NCBI GenBank assembly: GCA_947258805.1
Contig: CAMYJV010000051.1
Span: 1-17,006 of the forward strand
DNA length: 17,006 nt
Source of the DNA: an uncultured Gammaproteobacteria bacterium
GTDB lineage: Bacteria; Pseudomonadota; Gammaproteobacteria; GCA-2729495
Reading direction: 5' to 3'
The number at the start of each line of letters is the position of its first letter. Within the stretch, counting starts at the first letter, position 1. The notes below the pieces were generated by a model. That model had not been told where the DNA came from, searched no databases, and saw only the letters and a list, made by a program, of their open reading frames with translations. Positions 5,724 to 13,433 of this stretch are shown here, one piece after another. The position numbers and the translations under genes are program-made.

Positions 5724-8494
5724 GCGGTCGTGGCTGTCTCCACGTGTTTTTCGAAGTCGCAGGTGACGTCCTGGAAGATCGCGTTGGGCTCGAACATGAA
5801 GGTCCGGAAATTCACGTGGCCCTGGCCCCCGGCCAGCCCGGTGGGCTTGATAAGGCCGGCCCCCGACGTGACCGCGCCAAAGTTCTGCCGGCCGCGAAAC
5901 ATCATCGGATCCCAGCCGTGGTACATGTAGGTCATGCCCGGCTGCATGGCGGCCGTTACGTGGGCCATCGCTATGAATGAACCATAAGTATTGAACACGC
6001 GGATCAGGTCGCCGTCGGCTACCTCGCGGGCCGCGGCGTCCTGCGGGTTTACATAGATGTCCGGTTCGCCCCGTTGCAGACCTACCAGCAACGGGTCATC
6101 ACGCCACATGCTGTGAATCCCGTGGCGCGCGTGGCCCATCACGAAGCGCAGCGGATAGCCTTTCGCGCCCAGCGGCGCGCGGTGGGTCGGCAAGGCCTCG
6201 CCTTCCTGCAGGAACCAGTCGTGATCGATGTAGAACTGCTGACGGCCCGTGAGCGTGTGGTACGGCTTCTTGTCGTTCACGCTGCGAATCATGGTGTCCC
6301 GATACGGGGAGGCCGGACCGTAAATCAGGCCATCGGAATCCGGTACGCGCGTGATGCCGTTGCTTGCCAGCTTGTCGAAAGACTCCTTGGGAAACCCGGG
6401 GTTCACCGCCAATTGAAAATCCAGCGCATCGCGCATGCTTGTATACGCGCCGTTCTTCGTAAACATCGTGTGGAACTGGGTGAAGTCGCGCTTCACAGGC
6501 ATGCCGAAATAATTATCGTCTATAGGCGCAATGCCTCTTGCCTGCGCGCGCTCGCTGATCGCCTGCGCCAGTCGATTGAACACCTCGAAGTCGTCCACCG
6601 CCTCACCGAGCGGCGGCACCGCAGCATCCAGGACCTGCAGGTAGGGCGTCCACTGCCACATCATGATGTCCTGGCGTTCGTAGTGATGCGCCACCGGCAA
6701 GACGTAGTCCGAGTACATGGAAGTCACGCCCATGTCCGTCGCACACGACACAATGGTCTCGAGTTGCTCGAAAGCCTCCTGCCGCCAGCGTTTGCCCGAC
6801 GCCCGCCAGTTCGCGGCATTGCTCCCCATGTAGAAACCCATCTTCCACGGCGTGCGGCTGTAATCGGGAAACCAGCGATTCTCTACGGATTGCTTGAAGT
6901 AACGGTCGAAGTGATCCGCAACCGCATCCCCGTAGACCTCACGATTCAGCGCCTCACCCCCCGCATGCACGTAATCCCAGCGCGACAGCGTCGCCACGCG
7001 CAGGGTCGGCGGCAGGCCATCAAACCAGAACGCAGCCTGATCCTGGTCCTTGGCAAGGTTCATGAACTGCAGGCCACCGCCAGGTTTCCCCAGGTTGCCG
7101 GTCAGCGACAACAGCAGCATGATCGCGCGCTGGAACAGGTCTCCATGCAGCCACTTGGAAATGCGGAAACCGGCATAGATCATCGCCGGCTTCGCGCTGG
7201 CAAAGGTGCGGGCAATGTCGCGGATTACGTCTTCGTGAACGCCGGTAATCTCCATGGTTCGCGCGGGCGCATAGGCCTCGACGTGGGCCTTCAACAGTTC
7301 GAACACCGTGGTGACTTCCACCGACCCGCCAGGCGTTTCGACGGTCCATCGCCCCTCGAGGGCGGGCTGCAATGCGCCCAGGCTGAGTCCGTCGGCACTT
7401 TCCGGTACCGGCTGGCCTGGCGGCGGCACGTTGAACCCGGTGCCCGGCGCCGGAACCGGCGCCTTCGTGGCCTCGTCCCAGAAATAGAAGCGCTGGTCGG
7501 CCGTGTCATCCGCAAGTCCAAGGTCAGTGCCGCGCAGGAACCGCCGGTTGTCCGTGCGCACCAGGAACGGCAGATCGCTTTGCTCCCGGATATAGTCGGC
7601 GTCGAAACTGCGATCGGCAATAATTGTGTACACCATGGCGAGGGCCAGGGCCGCGTCCGTGCCCGGCTTCGGATTCACCCACTTGCTCGCATGCATGGCG
7701 GTGGGCGTGAACTCCGGCGAAATCGCCACCACCTCCGTGCCGTTGTACCGCGCCTCCCAGAAGAAATGCGCATCCGGAATACGGGTGACGGCCGGGTTGG
7801 CAAACCAGATAAAGCACGCCTTCGACTTGAAGATGGCCGCGGCCGTGTCGCCCAGCAGGGGCTCGCCCACGGTCAGGTAAACGCCGGTGGGCAGGTCGCC
7901 GACGCCGGCAAAGGCCTCCGGCAGCGGACTGCCGGTGATGGTCGCAAACCGACCCAGCCCCATTAACGACGCACGCTTCATGGCCATCTGCGTGCCCAGG
8001 CCGATCGTGATGGATTCCGGGCCGGACTCGACACAGGTATCGATGAAGCGATCGGCGATCTCCGCCGTAGCCTGCTCCCAGGTGATGCGCTCCCACTGGC
8101 CGGCACCGCGCTCCCCCACCCGCTTCATCGGGTACAGCACGCGCTGATTGCCGTACATGTACTTGGCGTGCCGCAAGCCTTTCTGGCAGCCTCGCGGCCC
8201 GTAGTCCGGCGCATCCGGGTCGGACTTGCCGTACTCGCCCTGCTGTTCCTCTCGCCAGACAATGCCGTTCTTCACGTAAATATTGAACGCGCATCCGCCC
8301 TGGCAGTTGGTGCCGTGGGAGCCGTGAGCAACCTTGTCCCAGGTCCACTTCTGCCGCATCAGGTCTTCCCAACGGCCGTAGGGCACCTGCGCATCATCCT
8401 GGGCGACGGCCAGGCCGGCGTACTTCAAGGACAGGGCAGCGCCGCCGGAAGCGGCCATGAACCGGCGCCTGCTTGTTACTACTGATTCCGTCAC
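5720..8494 (-). CDS. Tat-exported type II DMSO reductase-family molybdoenzyme, catalytic (alpha) subunit
   Basis: A 924-residue molybdopterin oxidoreductase of the NarG / ethylbenzene dehydrogenase / DdhA / steroid C25 dehydrogenase branch. The N-terminus has a twin-arginine signal (TSRRRFMAASGGAA, residues 7-20), indicating folded export. The FS0 cluster site is His60-x3-Cys64-x3-Cys68-x34-Cys103, the same spacing as NarG His49/Cys53/Cys57/Cys92. Asp200 in GVGDLPTG is the expected Mo ligand (NarG Asp222). PDAHFFWEARYNGTEVVAIS (240-259) matches NarG's PDAHFFTEVRYKGTKTVAV. The C-terminal MYHGW...LIKPTGLAGGQGHVNF region resembles the ethylbenzene dehydrogenase group. Length fits that group (roughly 900-980) rather than NarG (about 1250). 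The start is GTG at 8494, with AGAGGAG 7 nt upstream. No beta or gamma subunit gene is in the window. The substrate cannot be assigned; hydroxylation of a hydrocarbon or terpenoid/steroid C-H bond is one possibility. Confidence 0.92.
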   Translation of the reverse strand: MTESVVTSRRRFMAASGGAALSLKYAGLAVAQDDAQVPYGRWEDLMRQKWTWDKVAHGSHGTNCQGGCAFNIYVKNGIVWREEQQGEYGKSDPDAPDYGPRGCQKGLRHAKYMYGNQRVLYPMKRVGERGAGQWERITWEQATAEIADRFIDTCVESGPESITIGLGTQMAMKRASLMGLGRFATITGSPLPEAFAGVGDLPTGVYLTVGEPLLGDTAAAIFKSKACFIWFANPAVTRIPDAHFFWEARYNGTEVVAISPEFTPTAMHASKWVNPKPGTDAALALAMVYTIIADRSFDADYIREQSDLPFLVRTDNRRFLRGTDLGLADDTADQRFYFWDEATKAPVPAPGTGFNVPPPGQPVPESADGLSLGALQPALEGRWTVETPGGSVEVTTVFELLKAHVEAYAPARTMEITGVHEDVIRDIARTFASAKPAMIYAGFRISKWLHGDLFQRAIMLLLSLTGNLGKPGGGLQFMNLAKDQDQAAFWFDGLPPTLRVATLSRWDYVHAGGEALNREVYGDAVADHFDRYFKQSVENRWFPDYSRTPWKMGFYMGSNAANWRASGKRWRQEAFEQLETIVSCATDMGVTSMYSDYVLPVAHHYERQDIMMWQWTPYLQVLDAAVPPLGEAVDDFEVFNRLAQAISERAQARGIAPIDDNYFGMPVKRDFTQFHTMFTKNGAYTSMRDALDFQLAVNPGFPKESFDKLASNGITRVPDSDGLIYGPASPYRDTMIRSVNDKKPYHTLTGRQQFYIDHDWFLQEGEALPTHRAPLGAKGYPLRFVMGHARHGIHSMWRDDPLLVGLQRGEPDIYVNPQDAAAREVADGDLIRVFNTYGSFIAMAHVTAAMQPGMTYMYHGWDPMMFRGRQNFGAVTSGAGLIKPTGLAGGQGHVNFRTFMFEPNAIFQDVTCDFEKHVETATTA

Positions 8495-8519
8495 TGTGCA
8501 GCTCCTCTTTGCTGCGATT

Positions 8520-9149
8520 TCAACCGTGCTGGCCCGGCATCACAAATTGCCGGCCGCTGGCCTGCGCCAGCGCGAACTCCACCAGCGGCAGGCGTGAATT
8601 GCCACAAAACATTTCCTCGCCCACGAACAGAGTGGCAGAACGAAAGCCGCCGCGCGACTGGAGTTCCGCGGCGTTGCCCCTGGCAACCGTGGCCTGCTGA
8701 TCATCTGCCAAGGCCCGATCGAACCCGGCAGGCTCGAGTCCGGACGACGATGCCAGCTCGCGCAGCACCGCAAGGTCGGCGATATCCCGGCCTTCGCCGT
8801 ACAAGGCCCGGAAAGTCTGCGGCACGAAGGCCTCCGCGCGGCCCGCGTCGGCGGCAAACACCGCACCGCGCAGGGCCAGTTCTGCGGCACGCGGCCAGTC
8901 TGGCGGCAGCTGCAGTGGCAGATCGCAATAGTGGGCCCATTGCTGCAAATCCCTGAGCTGCCAGTCCGCGCGCGCCGGGTCTTCATGAAAACGGCCCGCT
9001 CGCTGGTCCGGCCCCGACCGCAGATCGGCAACGGCAAAAGGTTTCCAGATAATGGCAGCCCCGGTGCGCATGGCGGCCTCCCTGAGCCGGGTGCAGGCCA
9101 GGTAGGTCCACGGGCAACTGAAATCGAAAAAGAACTCGACCTGCAGCAT
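8520..9149 (-). CDS. DsbA-family / 2-hydroxychromene-2-carboxylate isomerase-like protein with CPWT active site
   Basis: A 209-residue thioredoxin-fold protein with a helical insertion. It begins FFFDFSCPWTYLA, like the kappa-class GST/HCCA isomerase and FrnE family (SPYSYLA or CPWCYIG at this place), and ends with the typical FVGEEMFCGNSRLPLVEFAL region (about 175-194). Cys12 sits where HCCA isomerases have their catalytic Ser, and Thr15 where FrnE has its second Cys, so it is a monothiol form. The usual cis-Pro (VPT) appears as Ala172 (SAT). No signal peptide, so cytoplasmic. HCCA isomerases act in naphthalene/PAH ring degradation using glutathione; here the activity could be an isomerisation or glutathione-dependent step, but the substrate is unknown. 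It starts 3 bp after the acyl-CoA ligase stop and ends 25 bp before the molybdoenzyme, as part of the same run of genes. Confidence 0.85.
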   Translation of the reverse strand: MLQVEFFFDFSCPWTYLACTRLREAAMRTGAAIIWKPFAVADLRSGPDQRAGRFHEDPARADWQLRDLQQWAHYCDLPLQLPPDWPRAAELALRGAVFAADAGRAEAFVPQTFRALYGEGRDIADLAVLRELASSSGLEPAGFDRALADDQQATVARGNAAELQSRGGFRSATLFVGEEMFCGNSRLPLVEFALAQASGRQFVMPGQHG

Positions 9150-9152
9150 GGT

Positions 9153-10688
9153 TCAGCCGCGCTGGCGCAGCTCGGTCTTCAATACCTTACCGTTCGCGTT
9201 GCGGGGAATCAGCTCGATGAATTCGACGTCCTTCGGCGTCTTCATTCGCGAGATGCGGCCGTCGCAATAGGCCTCGATCGCGCCTGCATCGAGACTGGCG
9301 CCGGGGCTCGCCACCACGAAGGCCTTCAGGCGTTCCCCCCAGCGTTCATCCGGCACGCCAATGATCGCCACGTCCATTATCTCCGGGTGCTTGATCAGGA
9401 CCTCCTCGACTTCACGCGGGTAGATGTTCGTACCACCGGAAATGACCATGTCTTTCTTGCGGTCGACGATGTAGAGATACCCTTCCGCATCCCGCCGGGC
9501 CAGATCGCCCACCGTTACCCAGCCGTCGTGGAAGGCTTCCGCCGTCGCCTCGTCCCGCTGCCAGTAGCCGTTGAACAGGTACGGGCTGGTCGAGAACAGT
9601 TCGCCCACTTCGTCCGGATCGCACAGGGAGCCGTCGTCGCGCCGAAGTTCGATCTCGGTACAGGCAATCGGCTGGCCGACACAGGCCTGCTTGCGCAACT
9701 GGTCCGGCGGGCGCAGGTTGGTGACAATGCCGGCCTCCGTGGACCCGTAGGTCTCGTGCAACAACCCGTCGCCGAAGTATTCGACAAGCCGCTCCTTCAT
9801 GGCCTGCGGCAGCGCCGCGGCATTGGAGATCACACTGCGCAACTGCGCCGGGCGGTGCTTGCCGAGAAAAGCTGCCTCCAGCCCCATCATCGCGTGGAAA
9901 TGTGTCGGCACACCGAAGAACCCCGTCATCTCACCGTCCTTCAGGGCCCGCATAATCAGCTCCGGATCGAAGCGATCCATGATCTCGGCGTAGCCGCCAA
10001 AAAACACCGGGGCCAGAGAAAAAATCAGCCCGGCTCCATGGCACATCGGTGCAATGGCCAGGAAACGGTCGTCGGGCGAGTAGCAGCCGTATTCCACGGC
10101 CATTCCAAACAGTGTCAGCACGCGGGAGCGATGCGACACCTGCACGCCTTTGGGCTTGCCGGTGGTGCCCGAGGTGTATGGAATCGTAAACACGTCCCAC
10201 TCCGGCACGACGGGTCGTGCCGCCAGAGGTTTGGCGGCCGCCAGCCAGGCTTCCGTCTCCTGACCGATCACAAAGCGGTGTTCCACGGTCGCAAAGCGGG
10301 TATCGGCCAGGGCGTCCGCACTCGCCTCATCAACGAACAGCACCCTGGCCCGGGCGTCATCGCAGATCGCGGCAATTTCTGCGGGCGCGAGACGCGGGTT
10401 TACGGTCGCCAGCGCCACTCCCGCCTGCGACGCGCCAAACACGAGCTCCATGTATTCAATGGAATTCTTGGCGACGATGGCGCCGTGGCTGCCGGAACCC
10501 AGCCCCAGCCCTGCAGACAGTGCCGCGGTGACGCGGTCGATACGCTCGACCAGGGCCCCGTAGCGGCGCTCGCGCTCGCCCTGCCGGTAAGCGACCTTGC
10601 CCGGATCACGGGTTGCCGCGGCGCGCAGGCCGCCGGTCATGGACAGGTGACGGAACGTCGCCGGGAGGGTTGCGTTGGGCGCAGCCAC
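9153..10688 (-). CDS. AMP-forming acyl-CoA ligase
   Basis: A class I adenylate-forming enzyme that would activate a carboxylic acid with ATP and CoA. Motifs in order (511-residue version): YTSGTTGKPKG P-loop (about 171-181), HETYGSTEAG (about 312-320), DGWVTVGDLARRD, the hinge segment VDRKKDMVISGGTNIYPREV, and the C-terminal catalytic Lys501 in NANGKVLK. It looks like a cytosolic medium/long-chain, aryl or terpenoid acid ligase; specificity cannot be read by eye. The start is uncertain: the frame is open to a GTG at 10736 inside the upstream gene. GTG at 10688, 10 bp after the amidohydrolase stop, is preferred. ATG at 10640 would remove 16 more residues; none has a strong ribosome site. The stop lies 3 bp before the isomerase-like gene. 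Confidence 0.93.
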   Translation of the reverse strand: MAAPNATLPATFRHLSMTGGLRAAATRDPGKVAYRQGERERRYGALVERIDRVTAALSAGLGLGSGSHGAIVAKNSIEYMELVFGASQAGVALATVNPRLAPAEIAAICDDARARVLFVDEASADALADTRFATVEHRFVIGQETEAWLAAAKPLAARPVVPEWDVFTIPYTSGTTGKPKGVQVSHRSRVLTLFGMAVEYGCYSPDDRFLAIAPMCHGAGLIFSLAPVFFGGYAEIMDRFDPELIMRALKDGEMTGFFGVPTHFHAMMGLEAAFLGKHRPAQLRSVISNAAALPQAMKERLVEYFGDGLLHETYGSTEAGIVTNLRPPDQLRKQACVGQPIACTEIELRRDDGSLCDPDEVGELFSTSPYLFNGYWQRDEATAEAFHDGWVTVGDLARRDAEGYLYIVDRKKDMVISGGTNIYPREVEEVLIKHPEIMDVAIIGVPDERWGERLKAFVVASPGASLDAGAIEAYCDGRISRMKTPKDVEFIELIPRNANGKVLKTELRQRG

Positions 10689-10698
10689 AGCCTGCCCG

Positions 10699-11556
10699 CT
10701 AGGTGCCGAGCTTGAAAACGCGCAGCGCGTTGTCACGCATCAGCAATTGCCTGGACTCGTCGCGGAAACCCAGTTCGTCCACCTCGCGCACCGCCCGTTC
10801 CGGATCGATGACCGGCCAGTCGGTGCCGAACATGACTTTCTCGCGGCCAAAGGTGTTGGCGTAGTGGACGTAGGCCTGCGGCCAGTACTTCGGCGCATAC
10901 GCATCGCCGGCCGTATAGACGTTTTCGTGTTTCCAGCACATGGAAATCATCTCGTCGGTCCACGGGATACCGATGTGAATGCCGATCAGCCGCAGCTCGG
11001 GGAAGTCGATGGCGACCTGGTCCAGGCAGATGGGCCGGCCGACGCTCGGCAAGCGGCGTTGTCGCGAGTACACGAGGTTGTGCCCCACCTGCATCATGAT
11101 CGGGACATCGAGCTCACAGCACTTGGCGTAATACGGGTAGTACTTGGCGTGGTCGGGTGCCAGTTCGCACCAGTGCGGGTACAGGTGAGCCCCGACGAAG
11201 CCGCACTCGCGCACCGCATGCTCGAGATCGCGCAAGCCCTGCATGCCGCGGTAAGGATCGATGCCGGCCAAGCCTGAAAAACGGTCGGGATGCTGCTGGC
11301 AAAGCTGGTGCACGTACTCGTAGGGCATTTCGAAGCCGCCGCGCTTGTTGATGTCCCCCGCCCGCACCGCGATGAGCAGGGAACGTTCGATGCCCGCACG
11401 ATCCATGCGCTGCAGGTAGTCCGCCATGGTCACGCCGGCCCGCATGGCCTCGGGCATCCGAACCTGGATCTTGAAGTCATCGTCCAGCCCCGTCCAGCCG
11501 TTATCTACGGCCTCTGGGGTGAAAGGATTCACAACGATATCAATGGCTCCGGACAT
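10699..11556 (-). CDS. amidohydrolase-2 family protein (ACMSD-like TIM barrel), N-terminal HxH missing
   Basis: A 285-residue protein of the amidohydrolase-related / metal-dependent decarboxylase-hydrolase family. Seen: GLAGIDPYRGMQ (96-106), GAHLYPH (122-128), MQVGH159, IGIHIGIPW with His194, and FGTDWP with Asp246 near the C-terminus. These correspond to the later-strand His and Asp metal/catalytic residues of ACMSD and gamma-resorcylate decarboxylase. The usual first-strand His-x-His is absent: the N-terminus reads AIDIVVNPFTPEA. Such a protein may bind metal differently, or may perform hydration or hydrolysis without the full site. The ATG at 11556 has only AAGGA 14 nt upstream, a weak ribosome site. 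It lies between the cupin gene (70 bp upstream) and the CoA ligase (10 bp downstream), implying a role in the same catabolic route, for example C-C cleavage or decarboxylation. Confidence 0.85.
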   Translation of the reverse strand: MSGAIDIVVNPFTPEAVDNGWTGLDDDFKIQVRMPEAMRAGVTMADYLQRMDRAGIERSLLIAVRAGDINKRGGFEMPYEYVHQLCQQHPDRFSGLAGIDPYRGMQGLRDLEHAVRECGFVGAHLYPHWCELAPDHAKYYPYYAKCCELDVPIMMQVGHNLVYSRQRRLPSVGRPICLDQVAIDFPELRLIGIHIGIPWTDEMISMCWKHENVYTAGDAYAPKYWPQAYVHYANTFGREKVMFGTDWPVIDPERAVREVDELGFRDESRQLLMRDNALRVFKLGT

Positions 11557-11626
11557 TAATCTAAAGTCAATCCTTCAACTTGTGGAGACTGAAGACAGCG
11601 GCACGGAGACCTTCGGCCAGGCTGAA

Positions 11627-12532
11627 CTACTGGCCGTCCAGGTCCCAGTCGCCCGCCGAGCGTGACCGCACCGGGATGCCGGCGATGACGGCCCCCTGGG
11701 TTTCCGGGTCATAGTTCACGGCGTCGCCCTCGACGACGATTCGCTCGTTCACGGTGATCCAGTTGATCAGCGACCCGTCCAGGCGGAAAAAGCCGCTCCA
11801 GCCCCGTTCTTCGCCCGCCACAAAGTGTCCGTGCTTCACGAGCGCCGGGCGGAAGAAGTAAGTGCCGGCATCCAGGGTGCCGAAGTTGTAGACGAGATTG
11901 CCGTCCAGGCTGTAGGCCTCTTCGAACACCGGGTGGTGGACCATGCGATTGTCGGACCATCCCGGCGGCGCCCAGGCCAGCATGGTGACGAAGCCCTTGT
12001 TGTTGTCCTCCGGCGTGGCCGGATCGAGATAGAGCAGCTTCAATTTAAGGAAGCGCTGGGTATCGCCCTCGTAGACGTTGGGCATCCATTCCATGCGGCT
12101 GCTGTCTACCACCGTCAGTTCCCCCTGTTCGTCGGACGCGGTATTGCCGCCGCGCGGGACGAATGAGGCGCGATCCTTGGCCGACTTGGAGAACCCCCAG
12201 TCGCCGTACTCACGGAAGATCAGCACCTCGGTGCCGGCGTCCGCGGCCATCTCCGGCACGCAGAGCCCCGCCGGTGCCCGCACGTAGGCTCCTTTGCCAA
12301 GCACGCGCTCGCCGAGCTTGATCCGGCCGCTCATCACATACCATTCCACGTCGGCGTGGTGGTAGCCGGCCGGCCGATGCCAGGCCGAATCGAACACCAG
12401 CCGCGTCGATGCCGCACCGTTCTCTTCGTCGTAGGACAGGTTACGCTGGCGCACCTGGCCCTCTCCGCCGTGCAGTTCGGCGGCGTGCCAGCACAGGTCA
12501 CCTTCCTGGATCAGCTCAACATGGGGTCGCAC
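11627..12532 (-). CDS. two-domain cupin protein
   Basis: A 301-residue protein with two cupin barrels. The first (about 45-110) has RPAGYHHADVEWYVMSG, giving His58/His59 and Glu63 as metal-ligand candidates, followed by a GAYVRAPAG strand whose expected second-motif His is absent. The second (about 180-260) has HHPVFEEAYSLDGNL and GTYFFRPALVKHGHF, with His199/His200, Glu204/Glu205 and His234/His236. No signal peptide. The fold includes dioxygenases, isomerases, lyases and sugar/anti-sigma sensors; the reaction is not predictable. The start is GTG at 12532, with AGAGGAG 6 nt upstream. It is the first gene of the run that ends with the molybdoenzyme pair, and is divergent from the plus-strand membrane protein, so its upstream gap is the natural place for the promoter. 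Confidence 0.85.
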   Translation of the reverse strand: MRPHVELIQEGDLCWHAAELHGGEGQVRQRNLSYDEENGAASTRLVFDSAWHRPAGYHHADVEWYVMSGRIKLGERVLGKGAYVRAPAGLCVPEMAADAGTEVLIFREYGDWGFSKSAKDRASFVPRGGNTASDEQGELTVVDSSRMEWMPNVYEGDTQRFLKLKLLYLDPATPEDNNKGFVTMLAWAPPGWSDNRMVHHPVFEEAYSLDGNLVYNFGTLDAGTYFFRPALVKHGHFVAGEERGWSGFFRLDGSLINWITVNERIVVEGDAVNYDPETQGAVIAGIPVRSRSAGDWDLDGQ

Positions 12533-12757
12533 AATTCACTCCTCTTTTTCATGGCCGGCTGGCGGCAGGCTTGCCGCAAAACCTAGACTATCCGACACGT
12601 GGTGCCGGGTGTGCAAGCACCACCCCGGGCAATCCCGCTTGGCGGACGATACCAGCCGATGGGGACGGCCGAGACTTGCGCCGTCCCGGCTTTCCGGGGA
12701 GGATTCCAACCAGCGCTTTTCCGGGCACCACCGGACACCACAACCAGGGAGCGGCCC
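12533..12757. promoter_or_regulatory. divergent intergenic region with inverted repeats
   Basis: The 225 bp lie between the starts of the cupin gene (minus) and the membrane-protein gene (plus), so they should hold both promoters. Visible structure: a perfect 6-bp inverted repeat GCGGCA-GGCT-TGCCGC (12562-12577), and a compound repeat around 12600-12630 in which CCGGGTG is complemented by CACCCCGG with one extra base, surrounding GTGCAAGCAC. Ribosome sites are AGAGGAG for the cupin and AGGGAG (12746-12751) for the membrane protein. No strong sigma-70 promoter was recognised. Confidence 0.4.
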
Positions 12758-13429
12758 ATGACCGGCTACGACGGCTGGCATTACCTGCACATCTTGATGT
12801 TCGTTTTCTGGATCGGCACCGATCTAGCCGTGTTTCTGTCGGCGAAGAAGTCCACCGACCCCGCGCTACCGCTGGACGCCCGGCTCATGCTGCTGCACTG
12901 GGCGCTGCGCATCGAACTGCTGCCGCGCACAATGTGGAAGGCCGCCCTGCCACTCGGGGTGGTGCTGTCCGTGGACCTGGGGCTCCTCGACCTCAGCGCT
13001 ACCGGCATCGCGCTGGTCTGGTTGTTCACACTGGGCTGGTGGGTCGTGAGCATGACCGGAGCCTACAAGTACGACCAGCCCATCGGTCATACGCTGACCA
13101 AGGTGAATAACGTGCTGTCGGGCGTGGTGGGCGCAGCGCTCATTGCCCTCGCCTTGTCCTCTTATCTCGGCAACGGCCCCTTCGACGCCGACGCGACGTG
13201 GCTGTTGTGGAAGGTGGCCCTGTACGGGTTGATCAACCTGCTGGTCATCGTGATGATCGTGGTGTTCGACCCGCTGGGTCCTGCCTTCGGCCAACTCGCT
13301 GCCGAGGGCTCGACACCGGAGCTGGAGGCCACCATCACGGCCGTCATGAACCGATCGGCCGTGGTGATCTGGACGACCTACGCCACCATTGCGCTGGTGG
13401 CCTTCATCGGCACCACCAAGATCTGGTAG
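12758..13429 (+). CDS. small polytopic membrane protein, CopD/DUF2269-like
   Basis: A 223-residue inner-membrane protein with about six hydrophobic segments (roughly 8-28, 63-80, 82-100, 117-137, 148-170, 200-219). It begins GWHYLHILMFVFWIGTDLAV; the His8/His11 pair beside FVFWIG recalls CopD-type and DUF2269 proteins, some of which bind heme or copper, but I cannot assign a function. The ATG at 12758 has AGGGAG 6 nt upstream, which rules out the longer frame from the GTG at 12599. It is the only clear plus-strand gene here. Its stop is 4 bp from the stop of a related minus-strand gene (13434-14115), so the two are a convergent homologous pair. Shared features: YLHxLxFVxWIGxDxxV and a IxLxPR segment about 40 residues later. 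Confidence 0.8.
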   Translation: MTGYDGWHYLHILMFVFWIGTDLAVFLSAKKSTDPALPLDARLMLLHWALRIELLPRTMWKAALPLGVVLSVDLGLLDLSATGIALVWLFTLGWWVVSMTGAYKYDQPIGHTLTKVNNVLSGVVGAALIALALSSYLGNGPFDADATWLLWKVALYGLINLLVIVMIVVFDPLGPAFGQLAAEGSTPELEATITAVMNRSAVVIWTTYATIALVAFIGTTKIW

Positions 13430-13433
13430 CCCG

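Noticed and set aside
6074..7966. Long plus-strand open frame of 630 codons
   Set aside because: It lies wholly antisense to the molybdoenzyme, which has diagnostic motifs. The antisense protein is Arg/His/Val-rich without recognisable domains, as GC-rich mirror frames usually are.
8931..10715. Long plus-strand open frame of 594 codons
   Set aside because: Antisense to the CoA ligase and part of the isomerase-like gene; no domain or ribosome site recognised.
12562..12577. Terminator at the GCGGCA/TGCCGC hairpin
   Set aside because: No T-run follows on either strand in the correct orientation, and it lies in the leader of the cupin gene rather than after a gene.
12599..12757. N-terminal extension of the plus-strand membrane protein from GTG 12599
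   Set aside because: No ribosome site there and low-complexity residues; ATG 12758 has AGGGAG at good spacing and begins the conserved region.
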